In this document: positions 17,785-26,011 of the stretch, piece after piece | Layout of the letters: each line of letters opens with the position of its first letter | Numbering within the stretch: the stretch's first letter is position 1 | Assembly (NCBI GenBank): GCA_963692975.2 | Contig: CAXMMR010000037.1 | Coordinates: 62,001 to 126,000, forward strand | Direction of reading: 5' to 3' | Length of the DNA stretch: 64,000 nucleotides | DNA from: CAXMMR01 sp963692975 | GTDB taxonomy: Bacteria; Pseudomonadota; Alphaproteobacteria; Acetobacterales; Acetobacteraceae | The notes under the pieces: generated by a model | The model's database searches: none | Seen by the model: the letters and a program-made list of their open reading frames with translations, nothing else | Told to the model about the DNA's origin: nothing | Position numbers and translations under genes: made by a program

Positions 17785-19275
17785 CTACAGCAGGATGTTG
17801 GTGCGCAGCCCGAACACGAGTTCGTTGCGAACTCGTGCACCGGTGTTCGGGTCGAGCGCCCCGGCGCCCGGGCGGATGACGTATTGCGCGTCGGGCTGCA
17901 ACTGGCACCAGGGGCGGAGCTGATACTGGTAGGTGGCCTCGACGAAGGTCTCGCTGGTGCGCACCGGCAGGTTGCCCGGCACGCCCGACGCATTGTTGAA
18001 CACGTTCGCGTCGCGGTCCGCGCCGGTGATGGTGCCGCTCACATGAGCGTAGCCGAAGCCCAGAGCAAGCGTGTCGTCCGGCCGGCCAAAGATCGGGTCA
18101 TGATAGACCACGCCGCCATTGGCGCTGAAGTCGATCAGGTTGCGGTCGCCCTGCGGCGCACCCATCACCCGGCCGAAAACGCTAACCGAACGGTTCGGGT
18201 TGTCGTTCTTGCGCCAAACCATCTGGTCGGCGACCGCGTAGATCGAGACGTTGCCATTGTGCTGGCGCGGCAGGCCGCTGCTGTTGGGCGAGGCAAGCGG
18301 CACGCCGGCGGCGTCGTAGCGCTGGTCCTGGAACTCCTCGTCATCGAACCAGGCGCCGAGCCGATAGGTGTGGCCAAGCGGCGCCCCCTCGCCCGGCTCC
18401 ACCATGGCGCCCAGCGCCGGATACACGTATTGCAGCTCGGCCAGCACCAGCGGGCCGCGATTGAGCGGGAAGCTGGTGCCCGACGCGTCGGACTGCTGCG
18501 CATCGCCGATATTGGTCGAGGCCGGGCTGCCGTTATAGACCCCGACCAGGATCGCCACCGGATTGGCCGGTCGGTAACGTGCCCGCACGCCAAGCGCCGA
18601 GAGCGGGTAGGCCGGCCCGCCCCCCGGCAAGTCGTAGGAAGGCAGCGTCGGCCAGCCGAAGATCGTATTGACGAAGTAGGCGCCGTTCGGGTCGACGATG
18701 AACTCCTGGTCGACGCTCTGCTGCCCGACCTTCACGTCCAGACGGTCGTCTGGCAACATACGCTGGTCGTACCAAGCCTCCCACAGCCGCGTCGCCCTGT
18801 CGGCCTCGATGCCGCTGGCGGTCTGTATGGTCGAAAGGTCGTCGGCGCTGACGTTGCGGCCGTGGATCTGCAGCGCGCTGACGTTCAGCAGGCCGCCATA
18901 CCAGCCAAAAGCGCGCTGCGTATCGAGCTGCAGCACCGCCTGGGTCAGGCCGTCATAATCCGCCCCCGTCTTGGTGCCGCCGGTCACGTTGCCCAGCACC
19001 TCGCTCGTCTCCTGCAGCGCGATCGAAATGCCATACGGGCTAAGCGCGCTGCGCAGGCCGAACAGGTCACCAAGCAGGAAGTTCGAACGCTCCAGACTGC
19101 TCAGAAATCCGCCGGTCGAGACCTCGGTGCCGTTATTGTCCTGCGAGGTGATCGGCACCGAGAGCGGCGGCGGCGACGCCCGCCCCGGCGACGCGAGCGC
19201 TGTCAGCACGCCAGCTCCGAAGGCGACAACAGCCATTCGGCCGGGCGGCAGATCCGAAGCTGCAGAACGTCTCAT
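17785..19275 (-). CDS. OprB-family carbohydrate-selective porin
   Basis: A 496-residue outer-membrane porin. A signal peptide (MRRSAASDLPPGR..., cleavage near PGRAS) is followed by the OprB domain: NFLLGDLFGLRSALSPYGI at the start of the barrel, LWEAWYDQRMLPDDRLDVKV, VDQEFIVDPNGAYFVN and FVEATYQYQLRPWCQLQPD near the end. OprB porins pass glucose and related solutes. GGGAGCC stands five bases before the ATG. The gene heads a likely two-gene unit with the NHL propeller, and a Fur-like palindrome lies 36 bp upstream. Confidence 0.92.
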   Translation of the reverse strand: MRRSAASDLPPGRMAVVAFGAGVLTALASPGRASPPPLSVPITSQDNNGTEVSTGGFLSSLERSNFLLGDLFGLRSALSPYGISIALQETSEVLGNVTGGTKTGADYDGLTQAVLQLDTQRAFGWYGGLLNVSALQIHGRNVSADDLSTIQTASGIEADRATRLWEAWYDQRMLPDDRLDVKVGQQSVDQEFIVDPNGAYFVNTIFGWPTLPSYDLPGGGPAYPLSALGVRARYRPANPVAILVGVYNGSPASTNIGDAQQSDASGTSFPLNRGPLVLAELQYVYPALGAMVEPGEGAPLGHTYRLGAWFDDEEFQDQRYDAAGVPLASPNSSGLPRQHNGNVSIYAVADQMVWRKNDNPNRSVSVFGRVMGAPQGDRNLIDFSANGGVVYHDPIFGRPDDTLALGFGYAHVSGTITGADRDANVFNNASGVPGNLPVRTSETFVEATYQYQLRPWCQLQPDAQYVIRPGAGALDPNTGARVRNELVFGLRTNILL

Positions 19276-19310
19276 GGCACGGCTCCCGTTAGTTCATGAC
19301 GTCCTCCTAC

Positions 19311-19327
19311 ATGAGAGTGGTTCTCAT
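19311..19327. promoter_or_regulatory. Fur-like box upstream of the OprB gene
   Basis: ATGAGAGTGGTTCTCAT is a perfect 6-bp inverted repeat (ATGAGA/TCTCAT) with five central bases, flanked by TTGCAA. On the coding strand it reads GCAAATGAGAACCACTCTCAT, close to alphaproteobacterial Fur boxes of the AATGAGAA type. It is 36 bp from the OprB start codon, a position that fits repression. The assignment is by pattern only. Confidence 0.55.
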
Positions 19328-19362
19328 TTGCAAGTCGGGGCGGAATTTAGCCGCTGGGGTAG

Positions 19363-19562
19363 AAAGGCCAGCGGCTTCGCCCCTGACCCCATTAAAGGCG
19401 AAGCCTAAAATCCGTTTACCATCCGCGCCTCGGCGGACTCGGTGCCGATGGCTGGTGATCTGACCGCAAGCCGGAAGGAGCGCGTCGATAATCCGCAAAT
19501 GGATGGGGTCTGGGGCCTCACGGCCCCAGCGGGTCCAGGGCGGAGCCCTGGCCCTCCTTCCC
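19363..19562. repeat. Two GC-rich palindromic repeats after the aldo/keto reductase gene
   Basis: First unit CAGCGGCTTCGCCCCTG-type hairpin with AAAGGCGAAGCCT (19367-19407). Second unit GGGGTCTGGGGCC/GGCCCCAG followed by CCAGGGC/GCCCTGG (19506-19553). They fill most of the 293-bp gap between the OprB start and the aldo/keto reductase stop. Confidence 0.7.
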
Positions 19563-19568
19563 AAAAGC

Positions 19569-20597
19569 CTAGCCAACCGGCGGCGGATTGCGCTCGGCAA
19601 ACCCCGCCTGGTGCCAATACGGATAGGTCTTCGGCTGCTCGCTCGCCTGGTCCAGCCGGCCCACCTGCTCGGCCGTCAGGCTCCAGCCGACCGCGCCGAG
19701 GTTCTGCCGCAGCTGCTCCTCGTTGCGCGCGCCGACGATCACGTTGGCCACCGTCGGCCGCTGCAGCAGCCAGTTCAGCGCCACCTGCGGCACGCTCCGC
19801 TCGACCTCGGCGGCGACCGCCTCCAGCGCGTCCACGACCTGATACAGATACTCGTCCGCCACCTGCGGCCCCATCTCGGCGGTCTTGTGCAGCCGCGAGC
19901 CCGGCGGGATCGGCTTGCCGCGGCCGATCTTGCCGGTCAGCCGCCCCCAGCCCAGCGGGCTCCACACCACCGCGCCGACGCCCTGGTCGAGCCCGAGCGG
20001 CATCAGTTCCCATTCGTAGTCGCGGCCGATCAGCGAGTAGTAGGCCTGATGCGCGACGTAGCGCGGCAGGTTGTAGCGCTCGGCAACGGCCAGCGACTTC
20101 ATCAGGTGCCAGCCGGAAAAGTTCGAGCAGCCGACGTAGCGGATCTTGCCGGCGCGCACGAGGTCGTCGAGCGCCGACAGCGTCTCCTCGGCCGGCGTCA
20201 GCGCGTCGAAGCCGTGCAGCTGGAACAGGTCGATGTGGTCGGTCGCCAGCCGCCGCAGAGCGGCCTCGACCGATGCGATGAGGTGGAAGCGCGAGCTGCC
20301 GACCTCGTTCGCCCCGTCGCCGGCGCGGAACGTCGCCTTGGTCGAGATCAGCGCCCGGTTGCGCCGGCCCTTCAACGCCGCGCCCAGCACCTCCTCGGCA
20401 ACGCCGGCCGAGTAGATATCGGCGCTGTCGAACAGGGTGAGCCCGGCATCGAGGCAGATGTCGATCAGCCGACTGGCCTCGTCGACGTCGGAGTTGCCCC
20501 AGGCGCCGAAGAACTCGCCCTTGCCGCCGAAAGTTCCGGTGCCAAGGCTGAGTACGGGAACGCTGAAGCCGGATCGCCCGAGCCGACGATGTTCCAT
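19569..20597 (-). CDS. Aldo/keto reductase
   Basis: NADPH-dependent oxidoreductase with an AKR (beta/alpha)8 barrel, 342 residues. The catalytic tetrad can be read: Asp and Tyr in FDSADIYSAG, Lys in ISTKATF and His in LFQLHGFD. The start MEHRRLGRSGFSVPVLSLGT is typical of the aryl-alcohol-dehydrogenase-like AKR subgroup, and the C-terminal block VANVIVGARNEEQLRQNL binds cofactor. The substrate cannot be inferred. It is followed at 105 bp by the alpha/beta hydrolase gene on the same strand. Confidence 0.92.
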   Translation of the reverse strand: MEHRRLGRSGFSVPVLSLGTGTFGGKGEFFGAWGNSDVDEASRLIDICLDAGLTLFDSADIYSAGVAEEVLGAALKGRRNRALISTKATFRAGDGANEVGSSRFHLIASVEAALRRLATDHIDLFQLHGFDALTPAEETLSALDDLVRAGKIRYVGCSNFSGWHLMKSLAVAERYNLPRYVAHQAYYSLIGRDYEWELMPLGLDQGVGAVVWSPLGWGRLTGKIGRGKPIPPGSRLHKTAEMGPQVADEYLYQVVDALEAVAAEVERSVPQVALNWLLQRPTVANVIVGARNEEQLRQNLGAVGWSLTAEQVGRLDQASEQPKTYPYWHQAGFAERNPPPVG

Positions 20598-20702
20598 GAC
20601 ATGAGGTCCTGCAAAATGGGTCCCGCTGTTAGACGCGCCGCCCGCCGCCTGTCGATCCCTGGCCAGCGGCGCCGCGCCGGTCGAGCGGCTGACGGTGTCG
20701 GC

Positions 20703-21728
20703 TCAGGCGAGCCGCCTCGCCTCCAGCCACCCGGCGATCGCATCGTTGACCGCCATCGGCTGCTCCAGCATCAGCATGTGCCCCGCGTTGATCGTCACCT
20801 CGGTTAGATCGGCGCAATCCGCCCGCATCGGCTCGGCAAGCCGCCCATGCGCGCTGTCGCAGACCGTGTCCCAGGCGGCATGCAGGTAGAGCACCGGCAG
20901 GCGCAGCCGTCCGAACTCAGGCGCCGCCGCCGCATAGGCGAGGTTGGCGGCATCATTCATGTACCAGGCGTCAGCGCCGCTGAAGCCCGTCGCCTCGAAG
21001 GCGCCGACCAGCGCGTCGTAGTCGGCCTGGGACAGCATGTCCGTCTCGCGCGGCACGGCCGGGGCGCGGCGGGCGGCGCCGAACCAGCCACCATTGGCGC
21101 GGATCCGAGCGGTAAAGGCAGGCTGGCCGGCGCTCGCGGCGCGACCGGCCCGATACAGCACGGCGATCGTCGCCGCGACGTCCGCCTCGAAGTCCCGTGC
21201 CGCCTGCGAGAAGTTCTCGCGGTAATTGAGGAAGTAGTCCCACTGACCGACCGGATAGGTGGCGGCAGGGTAGAGCGCGCGGTCGACCAGCGGCTCGAGG
21301 CTGGCGAGGGCAAACCCGCGTGCGATGTAGGGCACGCAAAGATTGATCACAGCGCGGCAGCGCGCGGCATGGTGTGCGGCAAGCTCCCACACCACCGGGC
21401 TGCCCCAATCATGCCCGACCCAAATCGCCGATGCGCCGCCCAGCGCCTCATGCAGCTCGACCATGTCGGTGACGATTTCTGACAGCGCGTAGGCGCCGGC
21501 CGAGCGCGGCACTGACGAGCCGCCATAACCGCGCATGTCCGGCGCAGCACAGCGCCATCCGGCTGCGGCGAACCGCCCCAGTTGGTGTCGCCAGGCGATC
21601 CCAAGCTCGGGCCAGCCATGCACGAAGATCATCAGCCGGCCATCAGCCGGTCCGGCCTCAATCCATGCCGTGCGGTGCCGCGCCGTTACGACGTGACGGG
21701 ATGTGAACCCGATTGTCGCGATCGCCAC
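20703..21728 (-). CDS. Alpha/beta hydrolase, epoxide-hydrolase-like
   Basis: A 341-residue alpha/beta-hydrolase-fold enzyme. The oxyanion-hole motif HGWPE, the nucleophile elbow GHDWGS with Asp as nucleophile, and the C-terminal His in NAGHMLMLEQP match soluble epoxide hydrolases and related dehalogenases. The lid lies between about residues 135 and 230. The start MAIATIGFTSRHV is 11 bp after the cupin gene stop, so the two are probably one operon. The actual substrate is unknown. Confidence 0.88.
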   Translation of the reverse strand: MAIATIGFTSRHVVTARHRTAWIEAGPADGRLMIFVHGWPELGIAWRHQLGRFAAAGWRCAAPDMRGYGGSSVPRSAGAYALSEIVTDMVELHEALGGASAIWVGHDWGSPVVWELAAHHAARCRAVINLCVPYIARGFALASLEPLVDRALYPAATYPVGQWDYFLNYRENFSQAARDFEADVAATIAVLYRAGRAASAGQPAFTARIRANGGWFGAARRAPAVPRETDMLSQADYDALVGAFEATGFSGADAWYMNDAANLAYAAAAPEFGRLRLPVLYLHAAWDTVCDSAHGRLAEPMRADCADLTEVTINAGHMLMLEQPMAVNDAIAGWLEARRLA

Positions 21729-21738
21729 GCTGGTGCGG

Positions 21739-22080
21739 CTACACGGCGTCGCGGTCGTGCACCTCGGCCGGCGGATGCGTCGCCTCGACGGCGGTGAAGG
21801 TTACGGCGATGCGGTAGCTGTGCTCGGCGCCCTTCGGCACGGTCCAGGAGCTGCCAGGCCGCAGGCTGAGCGTTTGCCCCTCCAGCATCAGCTCCGCCTG
21901 GCCGGCGATGACGTAGCCGACCGTCTCGTACTGGCGCCGCACCGGCGGGCTCGCCTCGCCCGGCGCCACCTGGTCCCAGAGCCGCATCGAAAGCCCGGGC
22001 GCGCTGGCGAGATAACGCTGCCCCTGCGGCCCTTTCGGCGAGTAGGCCGCATCGACCTTGGTCACGCTGCTGTCTGACAT
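21739..22080 (-). CDS. Small cupin-domain protein
   Basis: A 113-residue single-domain cupin. The ATG at 22080 has an excellent AGGAGAG five bases upstream. The jelly-roll strands read RLWDQVAPGEASPPVRRQYE, VGYVIAGQAELMLEGQ and WTVPKGAEHSYRI; the first cupin motif lacks the usual HxH pair (PPVRRQYE), so metal binding may be weak or absent. It probably shares a transcript with the hydrolase downstream. Function unknown. Confidence 0.85.
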   Translation of the reverse strand: MSDSSVTKVDAAYSPKGPQGQRYLASAPGLSMRLWDQVAPGEASPPVRRQYETVGYVIAGQAELMLEGQTLSLRPGSSWTVPKGAEHSYRIAVTFTAVEATHPPAEVHDRDAV

Positions 22081-22099
22081 TGGGGCTCTCCTGAGGAAT

Positions 22100-22246
22100 G
22101 ACGGCCAAGGGCGTCGCCCCTGGACCCGATTAAAGGCGAAGCCTTTAAAATCCACTGTTGCTTGTGAACGGCGTCTAGGCTCCTGGTGGGCGGGGGTCTG
22201 GGGCCTCAGGCCCCAGCGGGTCCAGGGCAGAGCCCTGGCCTTCCCT
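22100..22246. repeat. Two GC-rich palindromic repeats
   Basis: Unit one is CCAAGGGCGTCGCCCCTGG plus TTAAAGGCGAAGCCTTTAA (22104-22149). Unit two is GGGGTCTGGGGCC/GGCCCCAG plus CCAGGGC/GCCCTGG (22193-22240). They occupy the 205-bp gap between the cupin and sorbosone-dehydrogenase-like genes. Confidence 0.75.
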
Positions 22247-22285
22247 GCCGCCAGAAACCTCCACCGCCTCCAAGGTTGCACCGGA

Positions 22286-23686
22286 CTACGGCGCCGCGCC
22301 GACATGGGCGACCCGCCACACCGTCCCGTTGGCGTCCTCCGTCACCAGCAGCGCCCCGTCATGCGCAACCGCGACGCCCACCGGCCGCCCCCAGACGCTG
22401 TCGTCGTCGACCACAAAGCCGGTGAGGAAGTCCTCGTAGGCGCCATCCGGCACGCCGTCATGCAGCCGCAATCTCACAACCTTGTAGCCGGTCCGACGCG
22501 ACCGGTTCCACGACCCATGCAGCGCCACGAACGCGTCGCCGGCCGCATCCGGCGGGAACGCAGCGGCCGCCGGCGTCGCAGGCGGCGTGTAGAACGCGAG
22601 CCCGAGCGGCGCCGAGTGCGGCTGCAGCAGCACGTCGGGCAGGCTCACCCGCGCTGCCAGGTCCGGCCGCTCGCCGGCGTGCCGCGGATCCTCGTTCGCA
22701 CCGATGTAATACCAGGGCCAACCGTAGAAGCCGCCCTCCTGCACCCGGGTGACATAATCGGGCACCAGGTTGTCGCCGAGACCATCGCGCTCGTTGGTTG
22801 CGCACCACAGCGCGCCGGTGCGGGGATGCACCGCCAGGCTGACGCAGTTGCGGATGCCGTCGGCAAAGATCCGCCTGCCCTGCCCCTCCGGATCGAACGC
22901 CAGCACGTCCGCGCGGTCCGCCTCGTCTCCCCAGGTGGCGCCAGCGAGCCGCCCGGCCTCCCACTGGCGAAGCTGCGTCGGGTCGCGCCGCCCCATGTCT
23001 TGCCCGGCATTCGAGCCGGAGCCGACCGAGACGAACATGCGCCGCCCGTCCGGGCTGAATTGGACGTCCCTCGTCGTATGGTCGCCGATCGTCGCGCTTA
23101 GCTGCGGCACCACGAGCTGCGGCGGACTGCTCGCCGCCAGGTCGCCGTTGCGATAGGCGAAGCGCACCACGGTGTTGGTAGTCGCAACGTAGACCCAGCG
23201 CGGATCAGGCCCCGGCGGATAGAAGGCGATGCCGAACGGCCCGTCGAGGTCGGCCGCGAACACCGCCTCGCGCTCGACCTGCGCGGCTCCACCGGCGGCT
23301 CGCAGCACCCGGATGCGTCCTGGCGTCGTCTCGGCGACGAATATGTCGCCGTTCGGCGCCACCCGCAGCAGCCGCGGGTTCTCCAGCCCGGCCGCGAAGC
23401 GCGCCACCACATAGCCTGGAGGCACATGCAGCCTCGCACCAGCGGGCGCATCGACGACGGAGGGCGCATTGCTTGCCGAGCGGCTGGCGTACGGCTTGGG
23501 CATGTCGGCCGCCACCAGATGGCGGCGCAGCCCTGGCGCATCCTGCCGCCAATCGGCAAACACCGCCGATCCGCTCAACACCCGCATTGCGAGGCCGCCA
23601 TCCTGCCCGCGCAAGCCGGCCGACGCGCCGCCCAGCAGCACAGCCGCGGTCATGCAGGCGACGACGATGTGGTGGGTCTGGCTCAC
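22286..23686 (-). CDS. Sorbosone-dehydrogenase-like PQQ beta-propeller protein
   Basis: A 466-residue exported six-bladed propeller of the glucose/sorbosone dehydrogenase family, which oxidises sugars or aldehydes in the periplasm with PQQ. The GTG at 23686 has GAGGAG six bases upstream and yields a signal peptide (CMTAAVLLGGASAGLRG). Family blocks include FAAGLENPRLLRVAPNGDIF, GPFGIAFYPPG, NCVSLAVHPRTGALWC and FVALHGSWNRSRRTGYKVV, the last being characteristic of the L-sorbosone-dehydrogenase subgroup. The PQQ ligands cannot be confirmed by eye. It is divergent from the WrbA-like gene. Confidence 0.88.
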   Translation of the reverse strand: MSQTHHIVVACMTAAVLLGGASAGLRGQDGGLAMRVLSGSAVFADWRQDAPGLRRHLVAADMPKPYASRSASNAPSVVDAPAGARLHVPPGYVVARFAAGLENPRLLRVAPNGDIFVAETTPGRIRVLRAAGGAAQVEREAVFAADLDGPFGIAFYPPGPDPRWVYVATTNTVVRFAYRNGDLAASSPPQLVVPQLSATIGDHTTRDVQFSPDGRRMFVSVGSGSNAGQDMGRRDPTQLRQWEAGRLAGATWGDEADRADVLAFDPEGQGRRIFADGIRNCVSLAVHPRTGALWCATNERDGLGDNLVPDYVTRVQEGGFYGWPWYYIGANEDPRHAGERPDLAARVSLPDVLLQPHSAPLGLAFYTPPATPAAAAFPPDAAGDAFVALHGSWNRSRRTGYKVVRLRLHDGVPDGAYEDFLTGFVVDDDSVWGRPVGVAVAHDGALLVTEDANGTVWRVAHVGAAP

Positions 23687-23783
23687 GGCCTGCTCCTCAT
23701 GCTCATGCCGGCGCCTCTCGCCAGCCACGCTTACCAAGCGGCTGCGCCGCCCCAGATGGCGCTGGTTCATCCGAAGGTGTCGC

Positions 23784-24422
23784 ATGTCAGATCCCACCCG
23801 CCTGCTCGTCGTCTTCTACTCCCGCTTCGGCTGCGTCGAGAGCCTGGCGGTTGCGGTCGGCGAGGCGGCCCGCGAGGCCGGCGCGATCGTTCGCCTGCGT
23901 CGGGCCCGCGAGGTTGTCGATGAGGACGTCATGGCGGCCGGCAAGGGCTGGCTCGACAGTGCCCGTCGGCAGAACGCGCTCTACCCGGCGCCGAGCAAGG
24001 ACGATGCCGAGTGGGCGGACGCAATCTGCTTCGGCACGCCATGCTATTTCGGCGCCATGGCGACCGAGCTGAAGAACTTCCTCGACCAGCTCGGTGCGCA
24101 ATGGAAGCAGGGTAAGCTCGCCGGCAAGGTCGGCGGCGCGTTGGCCACTGCCTCCTGGCCGCATGGCGGCTCCGAGGTCGTCACCCTGTCGCTCTACGCG
24201 CCGATGGCGCATCTCGGCATGGTGATCGTGCCGACGGGATATACCGACGAGGCGATGCTGGAGGCAGGCTCGCCCTACGGCGCCTCTGCCATCGTCGGTG
24301 CCGAGAACGCCGCCCCCAACGAGCAGGATCTGGACGTGGCCCGCCACCAGGGCCGCCGCATGGTCGCGATCACCGACGCACTGATCGCCGCCGACCAGAT
24401 GCCCTGCCGCAACGACCGATAG
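23784..24422 (+). CDS. Flavodoxin-fold NAD(P)H:quinone oxidoreductase, WrbA-like
   Basis: A 212-residue FMN-binding protein of the WrbA group, which reduces quinones by two electrons. The FMN-phosphate loop VVFYSRFGCVESLA, the isoalloxazine segment FGTPCYFGAMATELKNFLDQ (WrbA: GTPTRFGNM..) and the third loop ASWPHGGSE are visible. The ATG at 23784 follows GAAGGTGTCGC. The protein is a little longer than E. coli WrbA (198). It is divergent from the sugar-dehydrogenase-like gene and is followed by a 1.1-kb non-coding stretch. Confidence 0.88.
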   Translation: MSDPTRLLVVFYSRFGCVESLAVAVGEAAREAGAIVRLRRAREVVDEDVMAAGKGWLDSARRQNALYPAPSKDDAEWADAICFGTPCYFGAMATELKNFLDQLGAQWKQGKLAGKVGGALATASWPHGGSEVVTLSLYAPMAHLGMVIVPTGYTDEAMLEAGSPYGASAIVGAENAAPNEQDLDVARHQGRRMVAITDALIAADQMPCRNDR

Positions 24423-25539
24423 GCCCCTGCGCCGGCCGACGACGTTTCTTCCGCCGACGGCGCTGCCATGTTCGGCCATCGCGGCGACGGGTGCATCAGC
24501 TTGACGGGCTACGCGGCCTCGCTGCCGACGGAGTGGTGCACCGACTTCAGACCCGGGTGCAGCCACCAGAGCCTGAGACGATGGCCGCTCGCGGGCGGCA
24601 ATGCCGCACAAGCCAGGATACTGCCTCTGGCGCCCGCGGCGGCAGGGTGTATCAGCGTCGCGTACGCTCAGCGGCCCTTGGCAGGTTCCGTCCACCCGAC
24701 GTGAGCCCGAGACGCAACCGCCGCGAACTGAGACGCTGGCAGTGCCCTGACGACCATCTCGCACAAGCCGGTGTCCGCGGCCTGGCGCCTGCGGCCGCAG
24801 CGTGCATCAGCACGGCGGGCGCTCACCGGCCTTGCCGCCAGTCGATCCGTCCGCCGGAACTCAGCCCGGGGGCAGCCGCCGAAGCCTGAGACGCTAGCCG
24901 TTCCGTGACGGCCATCTCGCGCAAGCCGGGCCGTATCCCGGCGCCCGCGGTTGCAGCGTGCATCAGCGCCGCGGACGCTCAGGGGCCCGCCGCCGATCGA
25001 CCTGGTCCAACCAATCTCAATCCAGTATGCAGCCGCCGGAGCCTTAGACGCTGGCCGTTTCCTGACAGCCTTCGCGCAAGTCGAGATGCCGCAGACGCGG
25101 TCGCCGGACGGCCGTCTGTCGTCTACATCGCACCGACCAGCCTGGCCGATGCCGCGCCAGCCCCAGTGTCGTTTCGTGAGAAGCGCCGTCAAGCAGCGTT
25201 GCCGATACAACGTGCCGTTTGTCATCCGGCCTGCATGGTCGTGCGCAGGCATATGCAGGTTGAAGTTTGAAGCGGCACGAACTTCAGCTGCGATGCGCCC
25301 TGATTACTGGCAGGCGCCTACCCAACGACGCCGTTACGCGATCAACGAGCATCTCACGGGGCTCGTCGACAAAGCACAACGGCCGACCCCCGCAGCCAGA
25401 GGGACCGGCGACCTCCCTGACACCATCCGCGCAGCAGGGATGCGCGATCAGACGAACGCGCACCGGCGAGCCACGAGCACGCGCTGCACTGCCGCACGCC
25501 AGTTCAGCCAGTGTCGGAGCAAAATGAACTGCCCGTTGG
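24423..25539. other. 1.1-kb intergenic region holding a tandem repeat array
   Basis: No credible gene was found on either strand between the convergent WrbA-like and BLUF genes. Overlapping open frames exist on both strands, but they change frame from one repeat unit to the next and show no family resemblance. The first half is a degenerate tandem repeat (24485-25100); the second half (25100-25539) is unique sequence in which I recognise nothing. Confidence 0.7.
24485..25100. repeat. Degenerate ~157-bp tandem repeat, about four units
   Basis: The block GCAGCCGCC-gaagcc-TGAGACGCTGGCCGTTCC recurs, with its GAGACG core at 24575, 24730, 24888 and (as TAGACG) 25045, giving spacings of 155, 158 and 157 bp. 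A second conserved block, GCAGCGTGCATCAGC, appears in each unit and in a partial unit at about 24487. The period is not a multiple of three and unit lengths vary, which argues against a repeated protein domain. Confidence 0.75.
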
Positions 25540-25983
25540 TCAGGCCATCGCCCTCGTCCGAAGGACCACCTTGCGCATCAAGCCGAGCACGTGTTCGGCC
25601 CCGGGAGCAGACGACGCGGCGCCGTTCGGGCCCTTCAATGCAGCATACCGGTAGCGCTCGTCCTCCACCCGGCCGGCATAGGCCATCGACCAGTCAGCAA
25701 AATCACGCCGATCAATCATCCCGGCCTCAAGAATGACCGTGTCCGAGTGTCGCATGTCGAGCTGGATCCGCTCGTAGACGCGTTGAACCTCCTGCAGCGG
25801 CCCCTCGAGCGTTTGCACAAAGCAGTCGGCGCTGAACAGCAACGCACCCGTCACCCCCACCGGCCGATTGTTGCGCATCGATGCCTGCAGGATCGATCCG
25901 ATCTCCCGCTGCATCTGCTCCGGCGCACAATCCAGCCTGCTGCGGCTGGCATAGGTCAATCGATACAGGCCAGTCTTCTCCAT
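25540..25983 (-). CDS. BLUF-domain blue-light sensor protein
   Basis: A 147-residue stand-alone BLUF protein that binds FAD and senses blue light. Key flavin-pocket residues can be seen: Tyr in LYRLTYASRS, Asn in NNRPVGVTGALLF, Gln in CFVQTLEGP, and the Trp/Met pair in FADWSMAYAG. The second ATG (25983) is chosen because AAAGGAG then lies six bases away; the first ATG would touch the Shine-Dalgarno. A ~50-residue C-terminal extension follows the core. It begins 28 bp after a GGDEF-EAL gene, so the pair probably couples light to c-di-GMP, as the fused BLUF-EAL protein of E. coli does. Confidence 0.93.
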   Translation of the reverse strand: MEKTGLYRLTYASRSRLDCAPEQMQREIGSILQASMRNNRPVGVTGALLFSADCFVQTLEGPLQEVQRVYERIQLDMRHSDTVILEAGMIDRRDFADWSMAYAGRVEDERYRYAALKGPNGAASSAPGAEHVLGLMRKVVLRTRAMA

Positions 25984-26011
25984 CGTCATCTCCTTTCGAA
26001 AAGGCATCCGA

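Noticed and set aside
24485..25100. CRISPR-like array
   Set aside because: Units are ~157 bp, degenerate and directly adjoining, without 25-40-bp identical repeats and unique spacers.
24423..25539. Possible protein-coding genes in the tandem-repeat region
   Set aside because: Long frames exist on both strands but the repeats appear in different frames, there is no good ribosome site, and no frame resembles a protein family.
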